A stretch of DNA of 64,000 nucleotides from a virus. Position 1 is the stretch's first letter. Every line of letters begins with the position of its first letter. Shown piece after piece: positions 15,301-24,492 of this stretch. The notes beneath the pieces were generated by a model, which was given only the letters and a program-made list of their open reading frames with translations, made no database searches and had not been told where the DNA came from. Location: the IMG/VR virus record IMGVR_UViG_3300042868_010004, positions 62,001-126,000 of that record; one strand, 5' to 3'. Made by a program: the position numbers and the translations under genes.

Positions 15301-18300
15301 GGCGGGCGGCTTGGCAAGTATGGGGAATCCTTATATTGCTGCCGGTGCAGGTCTTGCAGGCGCGGGCATAGGCGCGACTAAAGCTATCAGTGGTGGAGAT
15401 GAAAGAGCCTTTAATAAAGCTGCCTCTGATTTCCAAAATCTAACTGCGAAAATTAACGAGAATAGAAACGGCGTTCAGCAATATATTGAAGCGCAGGCGA
15501 AACTTAATGATACGTTGAAAGAAGGTAAGGCTTCAACAGAGGATATTGAAAAACTAAATCAGAATCTCACCAACGTCTTCCGGACGATTGAAGATCAGGG
15601 TCTTCGTCGTGGCATTATTGCCGCCGCCGGAAATCTTGAACAGCTACAAAAAGTTTTTGCCGAATTTGAAAAGAATTCAATCTTCAAGGAAGCTGCTGAG
15701 TCAATCACCTTGCTTTCCACTTCCGCCAAGAATAATAAAACAGGGAGAAACGCCTTCGGTTTTGGTGGAGACTTCCTTACTCGCGATCTCTCTAAGATTG
15801 GAGAAAATCTTCTTACGGCAAATTCAGGCGACGAAAAGACTCGATCTGGCTTCCTGAGTCTGATCCAAGAGATTGATGAATTAGCTGCGTCAGGAAAATC
15901 TGAACAGGCGGCGGAAAAGCTAGCTAGAATTAATCCGGCCCTAGAAGGAATTGATAACTCATTTGATATTCGCACGATTACCGGCGCGGCTCTTGCATTC
16001 AACGATGTTTCTAAAGCCCTGAAATCCACACAGGAGGTCAACACGGAATACCTTGCCCAATTAGGAAAATACCAAAGGGAGTTCCTGAAACTATCTTCCG
16101 AATTAATCGAACAGCAACGCATCATCCAGCTTGAAGGCGAGTTACAAACCCGTCTGACCTTGGCTCGCGTGGGCGCAAATTTGGAGGATTCAACTTTTGG
16201 CACGACTGAGCGCTCGGCAATCGGGGCGCGATCCTCTTTCAGACAAGCCGAACTGGTGGGTCGTTTTAATGAACAGAGGTCCGAACTTGATTCCGGCCTG
16301 CGTGCCAATTTGCAGTCTTTCTTATCCGAGGTTCCGCAAACACTCTCCCGGCAATTTGCCAACCGCATCCAAAGTGGAAGTCCAAGACAGGTCTTGGATG
16401 AGATTCTTCAGGCGACAACCGGCTCGACAAGTGAACTTGGGAAGAAGCCGCAAGAGCAGATTGACAAATTAGAGCAGTTGCAAAAGACTTTTGACGGTCA
16501 ACTAACCGAACTCAACAAATCGACTCGCGAATCCCTTGAATTGGAGAGAATTTCAGCGGAGGCGGAAAAGCGTCGCGTTGACCGGCAGAATCGGATTGGT
16601 TTGCTTGGCGGAGCGAGTTTTAATCCGTTAGATTTTTCAGCAATACGGGCCGGTCGTGGGGCCGCAACTACCAGATTCCGTGGGGAGCAAATTCTTCGCG
16701 GGAATACCGCCGGACTGGATACCAATGCTATCCGCAATACAACGCAGTCTGCCCGTATCCTTGAAACGCAAGGCATTCTCTCTCGCTCTCAACTCTTACC
16801 CGGCCTTCCAACGAGTGACCGCGATATTGATACTGCCAGCAAGGCGTTTGAACAAAATCTTACCGACAATCTCAATCAGCTTGTCGCATCCTCTCTTCGC
16901 GGCCTCCTTTCGGATGAATCTCTTGGGCAGACTGGTTTGGTTTCGGGTCAGGATTTACGCGGGGGTCTGACTTCTCTACTCAGTCGTTCGGCGCGCGGTG
17001 GTCAAACCGACTTTTCTGGTGCCGCTAATTTTGTTCGCGCTCGCCTGCCCGATTTTGGTTCCGGCGGAGAACTTAAACGTCAATTGATTGAATTATTTGA
17101 GGAGGCGGCGAGAGATCAGGGGACATTGGGCGAGGCTGGGCGGGATCAAGCCAGAAGCCTCCTTCAGACGGATAAACAAAAAGAGGATTCCTTTATCCAG
17201 AGGCTTGTTTCGGGCTTCAAGGGTGAGGATATCGCTCGGAATACTTTTGATACGCAGGTCAGAATTGAAGAGCTAAAGAAAGTTTTTGAGGCTCAGGCGG
17301 CATTAACCGTAAAATCGGAAGCAGTATCCGCCAAACAAAGAGAACTGAATGAAATAAACGTTGCAAAAGCGGAAGCGCAGAGAGATATAGAGCGTCGCGT
17401 GGGCGGCAGCAGATTCGACTTTTCAAAAACTAGGGTTTTGACTGGCGGAAATACAATTCCGTTAGACGAACAACTAAAACTTGTCAGAGAAATTGTCTCT
17501 AAATTGGGACTTCCGGAATTTAAACCCGGTGATTCAACAACCCTGCCTGCTATCCGCAGCTTAACAAAAGGTATTGGTGAAAGTTCTACTTTGTCCGAGG
17601 CAAGGGATCGCATTTTGGGATCTCCCGAGTTGGAGCCAGCCGTTAGATTCATTTCCCAAGGGGCTAGAACCGACGAGGAAAGAGTCGCGGCGGTAGATAA
17701 ATTCCTTTTAGAGTTTTCTACCGCTGATGAAACCGTAAAAAATGCAAATTCTAGTCTCAGTCAGTTTAATACGCAAATTGGGGCCGTCACCACAGAGCTA
17801 AACAAATTGCGCGCAAGATTGGATATTGATACAAAAACATTTCAGGGGCAATTCGCCTCCCAACCACCTAATATTGTCAGTAATCGCCTATCTAACAGCG
17901 GCACCCTATCTGATACACAAAAAAGCGATTCCCGTAGGATTATTGGTGGATTTTCCGAAAATCTTCGAGGCGGAGCAAATGCGATTTCGGCTTTGCAATC
18001 TAATCGGGAGCAGCTTGGGAAGGTTAACGAAAGAATTCAAGGCGTGGTTCAGAGAACGGCTCAGTCTGGAACTCTTTCTCGTTCTGACGAGGCCCTTCTC
18101 GACGCTTTGCGACAGGATAGAAATGAATTGGCGGCAGTAATTAATGCACAGGAGGAATCTATAAAGAAAGGTGTTACCGAAATTGCAAATAAAACTGCCG
18201 AAGCAATGAAGGAGGCATTTGTTGACTTGCCGGACGCTCTGAATGCAACACTGACACAGAATTTGACTCTGGCTGGTCAGGTAATCCTCAGAGATGGAAA

Positions 18301-18451
18301 AGTAACAGCGGAAGAGGTTCAAGGCTTGAATGAGGCTTTCTTAAAATTCATTGAAGAGTATTACAGCAAAAAACTAAAAGAAAAAGCTGATGCTCAAACG
18401 AAAGAAAACGGCGGAATACCCACCCCTCCAACCCAGCGCCCAAAAGTCTAA
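12395..18451 (+). CDS. Tail tape measure protein
   Basis: 2018 residues, the longest gene here. Residues about 45-400 carry the conserved phage tail tape measure region (helical, with repeated FSV and SAED segments and NSFKTIFTRLQR). A hydrophobic Gly/Val/Leu segment lies near 430-465 and a second Ala/Gly-rich hydrophobic stretch near 955-985. Between and beyond are long coiled-coil blocks rich in Gln, Glu and Arg. It sets tail length and is thought to exit with the DNA. At about 1.5 angstroms per residue the tail would be roughly 300 nm, a long siphovirus tail. It precedes the distal tail genes. Confidence 0.92.
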   Translation: MADAPFVFSSRLSTRSWERDVNAGFRRAQAGINRQKIGFNVDPSGLNKLSAPLGKLTTQAGEFNRSLEASNARVLAFGASVGIITALGRGFSALVRDAVEVQAVLADINTILKQSADGLSQYEAQIFSVARNTGRSFKETATAALELSRQGLSAEESLERLNNALILTRLSGLSAEDSVQSVTAAINSFSKEVLDSSIVVNKFSTVAAKFFVSEKDLAEAVRRVGSSAQDANVSFDELIAIVTAAQQTTARGGAVIGNSFKTIFTRLQRSSTLTELENLGVAVRDLEGNVLPAVEILKSLASQIDGLSQPQQAYISELTAGVFQINQLKAILGDLSGEYSFYKAALESSVGATNEAIKRNEELNKTYAAQFNAIKQSITQISSVLGRDLLGPLTQSLTAFFESAQDTFGIKEGEKVGSEFASGIVKGIGGVIGGPGLLVASAVILGLFVKLGKFALGALKTVSDLAGVIGKRKEIQAEVNRLVAEEPKLLSQILTGAKSVEEVEKRILALIRQKIIAQEQFNAVTLGVATRATPRVGQGTNLAQAGLGFSGGAFTSRPVGGTGRVPNFADPIKEAFDRERAAGIPANQIYVDSDPRVKGPGNPLGLLVANRRDEPLGGFQGVNRAIALGQDPKKSGMSGSNIPNFAAFDNLQMGGNFAPFNITSEQSRQFRSLFGKLTNSVSKLNRQLSFELGESIQKYGESINLTKESQEKVRSVLNQQFNRLVRLENQPRIIRSGGGRRATLEEFEATRQQFAGVSGLAGPNFTEGSIGVGRNREITKAFASRSIQEQRGINLQAASERVQSGRNLTSSQLKAISTESFIQALQSPSLAGLSKREIAVNPEARRELRRLAKAYRDEFGKALDSAQISSAADRAFTFSNFSLGSVFGTEKGDEKRFRRELGVKPGQKLSSEQQNTFFNRRMQTQQQRSSNVTNRAFLGSIAASFIAPQFADSSPITSGIFEGAGAGLAAGGLASMGNPYIAAGAGLAGAGIGATKAISGGDERAFNKAASDFQNLTAKINENRNGVQQYIEAQAKLNDTLKEGKASTEDIEKLNQNLTNVFRTIEDQGLRRGIIAAAGNLEQLQKVFAEFEKNSIFKEAAESITLLSTSAKNNKTGRNAFGFGGDFLTRDLSKIGENLLTANSGDEKTRSGFLSLIQEIDELAASGKSEQAAEKLARINPALEGIDNSFDIRTITGAALAFNDVSKALKSTQEVNTEYLAQLGKYQREFLKLSSELIEQQRIIQLEGELQTRLTLARVGANLEDSTFGTTERSAIGARSSFRQAELVGRFNEQRSELDSGLRANLQSFLSEVPQTLSRQFANRIQSGSPRQVLDEILQATTGSTSELGKKPQEQIDKLEQLQKTFDGQLTELNKSTRESLELERISAEAEKRRVDRQNRIGLLGGASFNPLDFSAIRAGRGAATTRFRGEQILRGNTAGLDTNAIRNTTQSARILETQGILSRSQLLPGLPTSDRDIDTASKAFEQNLTDNLNQLVASSLRGLLSDESLGQTGLVSGQDLRGGLTSLLSRSARGGQTDFSGAANFVRARLPDFGSGGELKRQLIELFEEAARDQGTLGEAGRDQARSLLQTDKQKEDSFIQRLVSGFKGEDIARNTFDTQVRIEELKKVFEAQAALTVKSEAVSAKQRELNEINVAKAEAQRDIERRVGGSRFDFSKTRVLTGGNTIPLDEQLKLVREIVSKLGLPEFKPGDSTTLPAIRSLTKGIGESSTLSEARDRILGSPELEPAVRFISQGARTDEERVAAVDKFLLEFSTADETVKNANSSLSQFNTQIGAVTTELNKLRARLDIDTKTFQGQFASQPPNIVSNRLSNSGTLSDTQKSDSRRIIGGFSENLRGGANAISALQSNREQLGKVNERIQGVVQRTAQSGTLSRSDEALLDALRQDRNELAAVINAQEESIKKGVTEIANKTAEAMKEAFVDLPDALNATLTQNLTLAGQVILRDGKVTAEEVQGLNEAFLKFIEEYYSKKLKEKADAQTKENGGIPTPPTQRPKV

Positions 18452-18492
18452 CTTAGACTGAATCAATTCTAATTCCGAAATAGTCTTCATTT

Positions 18493-20094
18493 ATGCTAAA
18501 TTTTCAGAACGCCCAAGTCCTCGCCCTCTCTCAGGAATCACAATTCTTGGGGTCGGTCTTCCGTTATTCAGTTCGGAGGGATCTAACGGTTGAAGGCACG
18601 TTGAATAATCTGGCGAACTTTAGCGGTGTATCTGGTATTCAATCGGAGATTTCCGGCTTTTTTAATTCCGATGAAGATTACCAAGAAATTCTGATTAATG
18701 GGTATTCATTTGGCAGAGGTCGGATTAATTCTATAAGCACGCCAGAAGGAAATGACGTTCAGATTAAACCTTATACGGTCAATTTGACTTGCTGGCTGTC
18801 TGGTGATTATACAACCCTGTTCGGCCCATATTATTCCGGACTGGCGATTTCTGGCATTCCGCCTGCCGATTTCTCCCGCCTGCAATCAATTTCGGAAAAT
18901 TTTGACTATACCCGTTCGGATAACACTTTCGGGTATGAGCACTCGGTTGACTTGCAATTTGTTTCCGGTTTTAACGCTCCCCACCCCATTCAATCCGCGA
19001 AGGCGCTCGCCCGCGTGCTGATTGATTCTAATACTCCTTTTGGCTTTCTAGTCACGGGAAATACCGCAATCGGGCGGAAGTTATACAGGGAGTCCTACGA
19101 CCTGATTTCAAACCAATGCTCTTTCACAGAGTCATACACCCGACCAATCAACGATTCGGGTATTATCTTTACGGCGACAACTTCCTTCAGTCGGGATGAA
19201 GCCGGAATTTCGACCATTACAGAAGATGGCTCTTTTGAATTGGCGACCCCGATTGACAATTACATTGAATTCAATCTTCCCGCACAAGAATTAAATACTT
19301 TTCTTCTGTCTGCCTATGATCGAGCGGAGGAAATGTTTCAGAAATATTCTGGGGAGAATACATATCCGCTATACACTGGCTATACATCCTTATCCCGGAC
19401 TCTAATCCCCCATGAATCAGCGGGGTCTTACAATATAAGTTTTACTAATAGCCCGACTCAGGTTTCCGGCGTCTCTTGGGAATACACGACCGAGATTAAT
19501 AAGAATGGTCGCTTCTATAATGTCGGGGAGAATGGATCAATTGTCGGTCACGGGAATCCTAAGCAGGGCTACCCGAAGGCTCTGAATTTTTACGCCGGGG
19601 TTAAGGCGGATGCGCCCGACAGAGTTGAAAGTTTTTATACGGGAGAAGTTCAAACTGCATACCCACTCTATCGTTTTTCGGAACAAAAGACTCTCTCTGA
19701 ATTTAACGGGCAGATTAATTACTCGCTGGCATTCACGGACGATCCCTCCTATGGGGCGACCAATCCCGTGATTAAGACAGAGGAAATCTCAGTTGAGGAT
19801 AGTTTACCGGTTCGAAAAATTAATACATTCAATATTTTTAACGCGAAAGAGATTGTTCAACCCCTGAATAATTCTACTCTCGGCAATCGCGCGGTTTCAA
19901 TCAATCTGGTCGGGCAGCTCGGAACGAATCTTGATCAATTCAAAGAGTATGCCAAAGAAAAGGCAAATGAATTCATTCCGTCTGGCGACGACACATTTCT
20001 AAATGCCTTGTCTTATTCCTACAATCCGAACGAGAAAAATTTCAGTCTGTCTGCCAGTTGGACTTTCTTCCGGGATGCCCGGCAAGCCCCTTAA
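18493..20094 (+). CDS. Distal tail or baseplate protein
   Basis: 533 residues, beta-rich with repeated SG turns. The segment IKPYTVNLTCWLSGDY (about residues 95-110) has a close counterpart (ILPYTINLSCYPSGYF) in the next protein. Both continue with a similar region ending in an Ala-rich helix, so the two are paralogues. Position right after the tape measure gene is that of distal tail proteins in siphophages. The exact role is not determined. Confidence 0.65.
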   Translation: MLNFQNAQVLALSQESQFLGSVFRYSVRRDLTVEGTLNNLANFSGVSGIQSEISGFFNSDEDYQEILINGYSFGRGRINSISTPEGNDVQIKPYTVNLTCWLSGDYTTLFGPYYSGLAISGIPPADFSRLQSISENFDYTRSDNTFGYEHSVDLQFVSGFNAPHPIQSAKALARVLIDSNTPFGFLVTGNTAIGRKLYRESYDLISNQCSFTESYTRPINDSGIIFTATTSFSRDEAGISTITEDGSFELATPIDNYIEFNLPAQELNTFLLSAYDRAEEMFQKYSGENTYPLYTGYTSLSRTLIPHESAGSYNISFTNSPTQVSGVSWEYTTEINKNGRFYNVGENGSIVGHGNPKQGYPKALNFYAGVKADAPDRVESFYTGEVQTAYPLYRFSEQKTLSEFNGQINYSLAFTDDPSYGATNPVIKTEEISVEDSLPVRKINTFNIFNAKEIVQPLNNSTLGNRAVSINLVGQLGTNLDQFKEYAKEKANEFIPSGDDTFLNALSYSYNPNEKNFSLSASWTFFRDARQAP

Positions 20095-20096
20095 TG

Positions 20097-20103
20097 GTGT
20101 AAC
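20097..20103 (+). promoter_or_regulatory. GTGTAAC element 8 nt before the start codon
   Basis: GTGTAAC lies at the end of the previous gene, with its first G 15 nt from the ATG at 20112. If it works as a -10 element, the message would be leaderless or nearly so. Confidence 0.35.
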
Positions 20104-20111
20104 TTCCCTAT

Positions 20112-22034
20112 ATGGCCCGCACCGAGATTAAATACAATGACTCATTTCCCTTCTCTGGCCAGCCTACGCCTTTCGTTGGCCGGGTAAAGAATAATATTGT
20201 TGCCGGAGAGAGATGGGGAGCGGAAGAAAATTGGACTTTGGCGGGGCAGTTAACGGGTTGCGATTTTGAAGATCTGACTGCGGCTCAACTCAATCTTATT
20301 AATTCTTTTGGTGAAGATTTTAAGAAATTAGAAATTTTTGAGCCAGATTTTTCAAAAGAAACCGTGATGGTTTCTGGACTGGAAGGTTTTCCATCTATTC
20401 TAAATGGTCTTTACACCAGGGTATCTTCTTTTAGATTCGAAAAAAATAACAACCCAAATACCGTAATTACACTAGAGTATGGGCCGCTTTGGACGATGGC
20501 CACTTTAGGGATGTTTGATATTGTCTATTACGAAGCAACGGCTATAAGTTCTTCTCCCGTGGGATTAACATATACCGGGGCTACTCTTCTATTGCCATTT
20601 GTAACAGCATATCAATCGTTTAACACAGTTACCAGTTTAGATTTTGTTAAAATTGATTCCATACAGTTCCAATCAAATAAATACGTTAAGATTCTACCTT
20701 ATACAATAAACCTGTCTTGCTATCCATCGGGTTACTTCACGGGGAATTTCGGCGTGCTTGACCCGACAAACCGTTGGGAATTAGTAGAGGGCCGCGACCG
20801 TTCTATCAATCTGACTCACACTCTGAGCGCGCGAGGATTCAACACTTCGGACAGTCAGACCGATGCCCTGCAAAATGCCAAGGATTGGGTTTTGGCGAGA
20901 ACCGGTTTTTCTGACTTTCCGACTCCCGAGTTCATAACAAAATATTCGGCAAGCGGTGTCTTACTGTCGCAAAATGAGACAATCAATCGACTGGAAGGCA
21001 TTTATGGAGTCACTGAAAGTTATGTATTAGATAGTCTGGACTCCTGTAATTACGGTTTCTTACGCTTTACGGTAGAAAATTCCGCCCCACAAGCAGGCTT
21101 CCAAACCGTTTCAATTAACGGATCAATTCAAGGGGGTTTGAATGAGGATTTCAGTCTTCTGAGAAATCGCTTGCAAGAATTTGATTTTTATTCGCAAGCC
21201 CTATACACTCTGGATAGTGGAATTAATCTCAATCCAACACCAATTAACAAGCAAGTTGTTGAGAACGAGTCGGCCCGCACTATTAATTTTTCTTATGCCT
21301 ATGATGACAATCAGAGAGCGGAGATTAATTATGATTATACACTGGTGATCAACTCTGGCGAATCAAACATTACGGTTGCCTTAAATGGGAATGTAAACGG
21401 AAGGGGCGAGCTGAAAAATCGGTATGAAAAGGCGGATTTGTATTTCAATACCTATCTAAAACCTTCAATCTTCGGTCTAGCTTACTCTGGTTACTCTGGC
21501 TATCTGGCGGAAAACGGCTATACGGGCACCCCCGTCTTGGACCACAATGAATTATCCTCTTCCGTCAGCAAGGACAAGTTCAATGGGGTCATCTCTTTTA
21601 ATTATGAATATTCGGACAAACCTACTCCGCCAAATACTGGTTTAGAATCATTTGATTTCTCTCTATCTTGGACCCCGCCAATTCGCCGCGTCTTAGCCGA
21701 GGAGTTAATCCATCAAAGCGGGTCGATCCTAAGTCCGAAATATGAGGTGACGGATTTAGGTTTTGTCAGCCGGGGTATTTTCAGCCTGAATGGTTCCGCC
21801 GTTCCGACTCGTGATTTTGCTATTACAAGCGGGGATGCCCTTCGGAGTGGGGTTGAAAATTCAATCCGGGCGATCTATTTCGGATATTTCACGGGCTTTT
21901 CTGGAGAATATCTGACGGAGTTCAGTATGGGGCAGACCAACCAAGGGTTGTATAACTTTAATATTGGGGCGACCTATGAGGGATTAGATGTGCTGAATGA
22001 CACAGGGAATTATACGGAGATTGTAAATTTATGA
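20112..22034 (+). CDS. Distal tail or baseplate protein, paralogue of the preceding one
   Basis: 640 residues, beta-rich. It shares the VNLTC/INLSC-type block with the 533-residue protein upstream and has further SGYSG-type turns. A C-terminal extension of about 100 residues (after FSLSWTPP) is absent from the neighbour. It probably forms part of the tail tip or baseplate, with the duplication allowing two different rings or extensions. No enzymatic motif is visible. Confidence 0.62.
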   Translation: MARTEIKYNDSFPFSGQPTPFVGRVKNNIVAGERWGAEENWTLAGQLTGCDFEDLTAAQLNLINSFGEDFKKLEIFEPDFSKETVMVSGLEGFPSILNGLYTRVSSFRFEKNNNPNTVITLEYGPLWTMATLGMFDIVYYEATAISSSPVGLTYTGATLLLPFVTAYQSFNTVTSLDFVKIDSIQFQSNKYVKILPYTINLSCYPSGYFTGNFGVLDPTNRWELVEGRDRSINLTHTLSARGFNTSDSQTDALQNAKDWVLARTGFSDFPTPEFITKYSASGVLLSQNETINRLEGIYGVTESYVLDSLDSCNYGFLRFTVENSAPQAGFQTVSINGSIQGGLNEDFSLLRNRLQEFDFYSQALYTLDSGINLNPTPINKQVVENESARTINFSYAYDDNQRAEINYDYTLVINSGESNITVALNGNVNGRGELKNRYEKADLYFNTYLKPSIFGLAYSGYSGYLAENGYTGTPVLDHNELSSSVSKDKFNGVISFNYEYSDKPTPPNTGLESFDFSLSWTPPIRRVLAEELIHQSGSILSPKYEVTDLGFVSRGIFSLNGSAVPTRDFAITSGDALRSGVENSIRAIYFGYFTGFSGEYLTEFSMGQTNQGLYNFNIGATYEGLDVLNDTGNYTEIVNL

Positions 22035-22083
22035 GGCTATTAAGTTTCAGGTGTTTCCTGAGATTCTAAGGCTGACCGTTTTA

Positions 22084-22091
22084 GTGTAAAC
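22084..22091 (+). promoter_or_regulatory. GTGTAAAC element 8 nt before the adhesin gene
   Basis: TTTTAGTGTAAACTT matches the copies at 2768, 24456 and 57897. The ATG at 22100 follows after 8 nt, leaving no room for a ribosome binding site. Confidence 0.45.
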
Positions 22092-22099
22092 TTGTTTTT

Positions 22100-23215
22100 A
22101 TGGCAAATATTGTTTTCGCACCTCTTAATATTGGTGGGGCTGGTGGAATAGCGGGACCATTAGATGATAACGCTCAACTACCTTCCGAACAACTCCCTGA
22201 CGAAATCGACGCCCGTATCCAAGTCCTGAGCGGCACCGACGCCGCACTTGCCACAGAGCTTCTGGCCTTGGGCGAACTCGCCGCGCCTACAGATGGCGCA
22301 TGGATTCGCAAGGGCGATGGGGTGACGCCGGGCGGGGCTTTAGTGGGAAGGCCGGACCCGTCTTTTGCTTTTGATTACGCATACCGACGCGATGAGGCAA
22401 CGGCCGGTGATAATCTAGGCGGATCAGGCACGCCCGGATCAATTGGCAGCCTGCTACGTCCACAGCTTCGGATTGAGCGTGGCTCTGGTGGCGACAATTC
22501 GACTTCAGGAACGGGCAACGGTGGAAACCCCGGGACTATTTTGGCCGGGGTTAACCCCCTCGCGGTAATTGGTGGCAGCGGTGGCAATGCTTCCGGTAAT
22601 TTTAGCGGCGGAAACGGCGGCAACCTAACTACCAGCTCGGCCAATTTGGGGTATGTTCGAATTGTCACTGGCAACGGAGGAAACGCCGGAACTGGAGGCA
22701 ATGGCGGTAACGGCGGAGGCGGTGGGACCACAGTGGTCCCAATTAGCATTCGCGGGGGCAATGGCGGTAACGGCGGGACGGGAAGCGCTGGAGGCACGGG
22801 CGGTGCTATGAGAACCGCGTTAAGCTCAAATGGCGGTAACGGCGGTAATGGCGGTGCATCCGGTGAAACGGGCGGAGCCGGGGGTCTTGGCGGTTTCCTT
22901 TCGTTTAATGGAGGCAACGGAGCCACTGGGGCGGGCGGGGTGGCTGGCGGAAATGGCGGCGCGGCAGGGTCCATAAATTTGTCAGGCGCGAACGCTTCTG
23001 GCACGACGGCGGGGATGGATGGTGGTAGCATAGACCTAAGCGCCGGCCAGAACATCCTGACCATTCGCGGCACCGCCGGTCAGTTTGGCCACCGCGTCGC
23101 CGTGCCAGCTAACTCGGCGGCAGCGGGACTCGTCGGGCAGTGGGCGAGTGATGATAACTACATCTATTTCTACGGCGCAACCGGCTGGCGTCGAGTGGCG
23201 GGGGCGACCTTCTAA
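22100..23215 (+). CDS. Glycine-rich tail adhesin
   Basis: 371 residues. An N-terminal domain (1-115) is followed by about 200 residues dominated by NGG, GGNGG and TGG repeats, then a compact C-terminal domain (about 320-371, with NYIYFYGATGWRRV) typical of phage tail-fibre tips. Such glycine-rich runs in phage adhesins (for example gp38 of S16) fold as packed polyglycine II helices that bind receptors; that fold is inferred here. The gene is distinctly GC-richer than its flanks, as is the next one, suggesting recent acquisition. It most likely determines host recognition. The proline-rich antisense ORF is a shadow. Confidence 0.7.
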   Translation: MANIVFAPLNIGGAGGIAGPLDDNAQLPSEQLPDEIDARIQVLSGTDAALATELLALGELAAPTDGAWIRKGDGVTPGGALVGRPDPSFAFDYAYRRDEATAGDNLGGSGTPGSIGSLLRPQLRIERGSGGDNSTSGTGNGGNPGTILAGVNPLAVIGGSGGNASGNFSGGNGGNLTTSSANLGYVRIVTGNGGNAGTGGNGGNGGGGGTTVVPISIRGGNGGNGGTGSAGGTGGAMRTALSSNGGNGGNGGASGETGGAGGLGGFLSFNGGNGATGAGGVAGGNGGAAGSINLSGANASGTTAGMDGGSIDLSAGQNILTIRGTAGQFGHRVAVPANSAAAGLVGQWASDDNYIYFYGATGWRRVAGATF

Positions 23216-23217
23216 CC

Positions 23218-24411
23218 ATGCGCTTTAACGCAGGCACAGTCGCAGACCCGGCCACGCGCCGAATCCGGTTCACCCAGCCGCTTTCGCTGACGAGCCTAAC
23301 CGCCGTTTTGGTTAACCGCGCAACGGGCGGGACGACGGAGAATGTTACTGATCGCGACGCGAATCTCCTTCGCACTACCGGCGGACGTGTGACGGATTAT
23401 CAGATGCGCCTTGAGTCATTTGGCGGCGTCGTGACCACGCCGGAGTGGGCAAGCAGCAACACCGACATAGCGACCGTCGATTCTGATGGCTACGTTTCCC
23501 ATGTTTCAAATGGCGACGTAACCATAACGGCATCGGCAGCAGGCCAGTCGGTGTCTGCCAGTTTAACTCTCAGCAGCACGACCGGCGCAACCACCGACGA
23601 CCTTATAAGCTATGTCTCCGGCTCTATGGCATTCAGCGTGTCGGACGCCGTTGACTCGCGCATCGCCGGAAGGTCGCCGAGCAACGCGCTGCGTATCTTC
23701 ACCACGCAGGACCACGTGGGCGGCGTCTATGTGCGCAATACGTCGTGTTGGGCGGCTGACTTGGACCTCACGCCGATTAGTCCTTGGAACAGTGTCGGAG
23801 CCAATACGCGGGCTGGAACACTCATCAGCCCGCGCCACGTCATTTTCGCCGCTCACTACCCGGCTGTTGCAGGCATGACGATTCGTTTCGTGCAGGCAGA
23901 TAACACGGTCGTTACTCGCACGGTTACTGCGGTTCGCACGCACCCCGATTACGTCCCCTACTTCCCCGACATTCAGGTTGGGGTGCTTAACTCCGACGTC
24001 CCGGCGGGAATCACGTTTGCGAAGGTGCTGCCCGTGTCGTGGGAGGACAAGATCGCGGCGCTTGGGTTTTCGCGCTCGCTCCCTGCGCTATGCCTCGATC
24101 AGGAGGAAAAGGCGCTAATTTCTGATTGGGGATACGGCGTCAGTCTGGCGAACTTCACATCACGCGGCTCATTGAACACCGCACAGCGCGCCCTTTTCTA
24201 CGAATCCAAGATCGGCGGCGACTCAGGCAACCCCGCGTTCCTGATCGTAAACGACCAACTGGTTTTGCTCACCGTCTGGACATACGGTGGCGCGGGCTCC
24301 GGCACGTTCACCACGCCGCAAATCGCCGCGATCAACGCCATGATGACCACTCTCGGCGGTGGATACCAACTCACCGAAATTGACTTATCTGGATTCCCTA
24401 CATACACCTAA
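23218..24411 (+). CDS. Tail protein with BIG2 and trypsin-like protease domains
   Basis: 397 residues, 2 nt after the adhesin gene. Residues about 58-120 form a bacterial Ig-like BIG2 domain (PEWASSNTDIATVDSDGYV). Residues about 155-397 look like a chymotrypsin-fold serine protease with H213 in AAHY, D251 in FPDIQVG and S336 in GGDSGNP, the classical triad order. No signal peptide. It may cleave host surface proteins, self-process, or clear receptor-bearing matrix; the target is unknown. High GC and codon choice match the adhesin gene and not the AT-richer neighbours, so the two were probably gained together. Confidence 0.75.
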   Translation: MRFNAGTVADPATRRIRFTQPLSLTSLTAVLVNRATGGTTENVTDRDANLLRTTGGRVTDYQMRLESFGGVVTTPEWASSNTDIATVDSDGYVSHVSNGDVTITASAAGQSVSASLTLSSTTGATTDDLISYVSGSMAFSVSDAVDSRIAGRSPSNALRIFTTQDHVGGVYVRNTSCWAADLDLTPISPWNSVGANTRAGTLISPRHVIFAAHYPAVAGMTIRFVQADNTVVTRTVTAVRTHPDYVPYFPDIQVGVLNSDVPAGITFAKVLPVSWEDKIAALGFSRSLPALCLDQEEKALISDWGYGVSLANFTSRGSLNTAQRALFYESKIGGDSGNPAFLIVNDQLVLLTVWTYGGAGSGTFTTPQIAAINAMMTTLGGGYQLTEIDLSGFPTYT

Positions 24412-24455
24412 AACGGATTTCCACTCGGTTCCGTATTCCATTAAAACCCAAAAAA

Positions 24456-24463
24456 GTGTAAAC
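24456..24463 (+). promoter_or_regulatory. GTGTAAAC element
   Basis: AAAAAGTGTAAACTCC, 29 nt before the ATG at 24493. It re-initiates transcription after the GC-rich adhesin/protease pair, consistent with that pair being an insertion into an older unit. Confidence 0.45.
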
Positions 24464-24492
24464 TCCTAACTAAGGTTTAAGGGGTTTTACTA

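Noticed and set aside
22375-23073. Proline-rich minus-strand ORF of 232 codons
   Set aside because: It is the antisense of the glycine-rich adhesin repeats; poly-Pro is the expected shadow of Gly codons.
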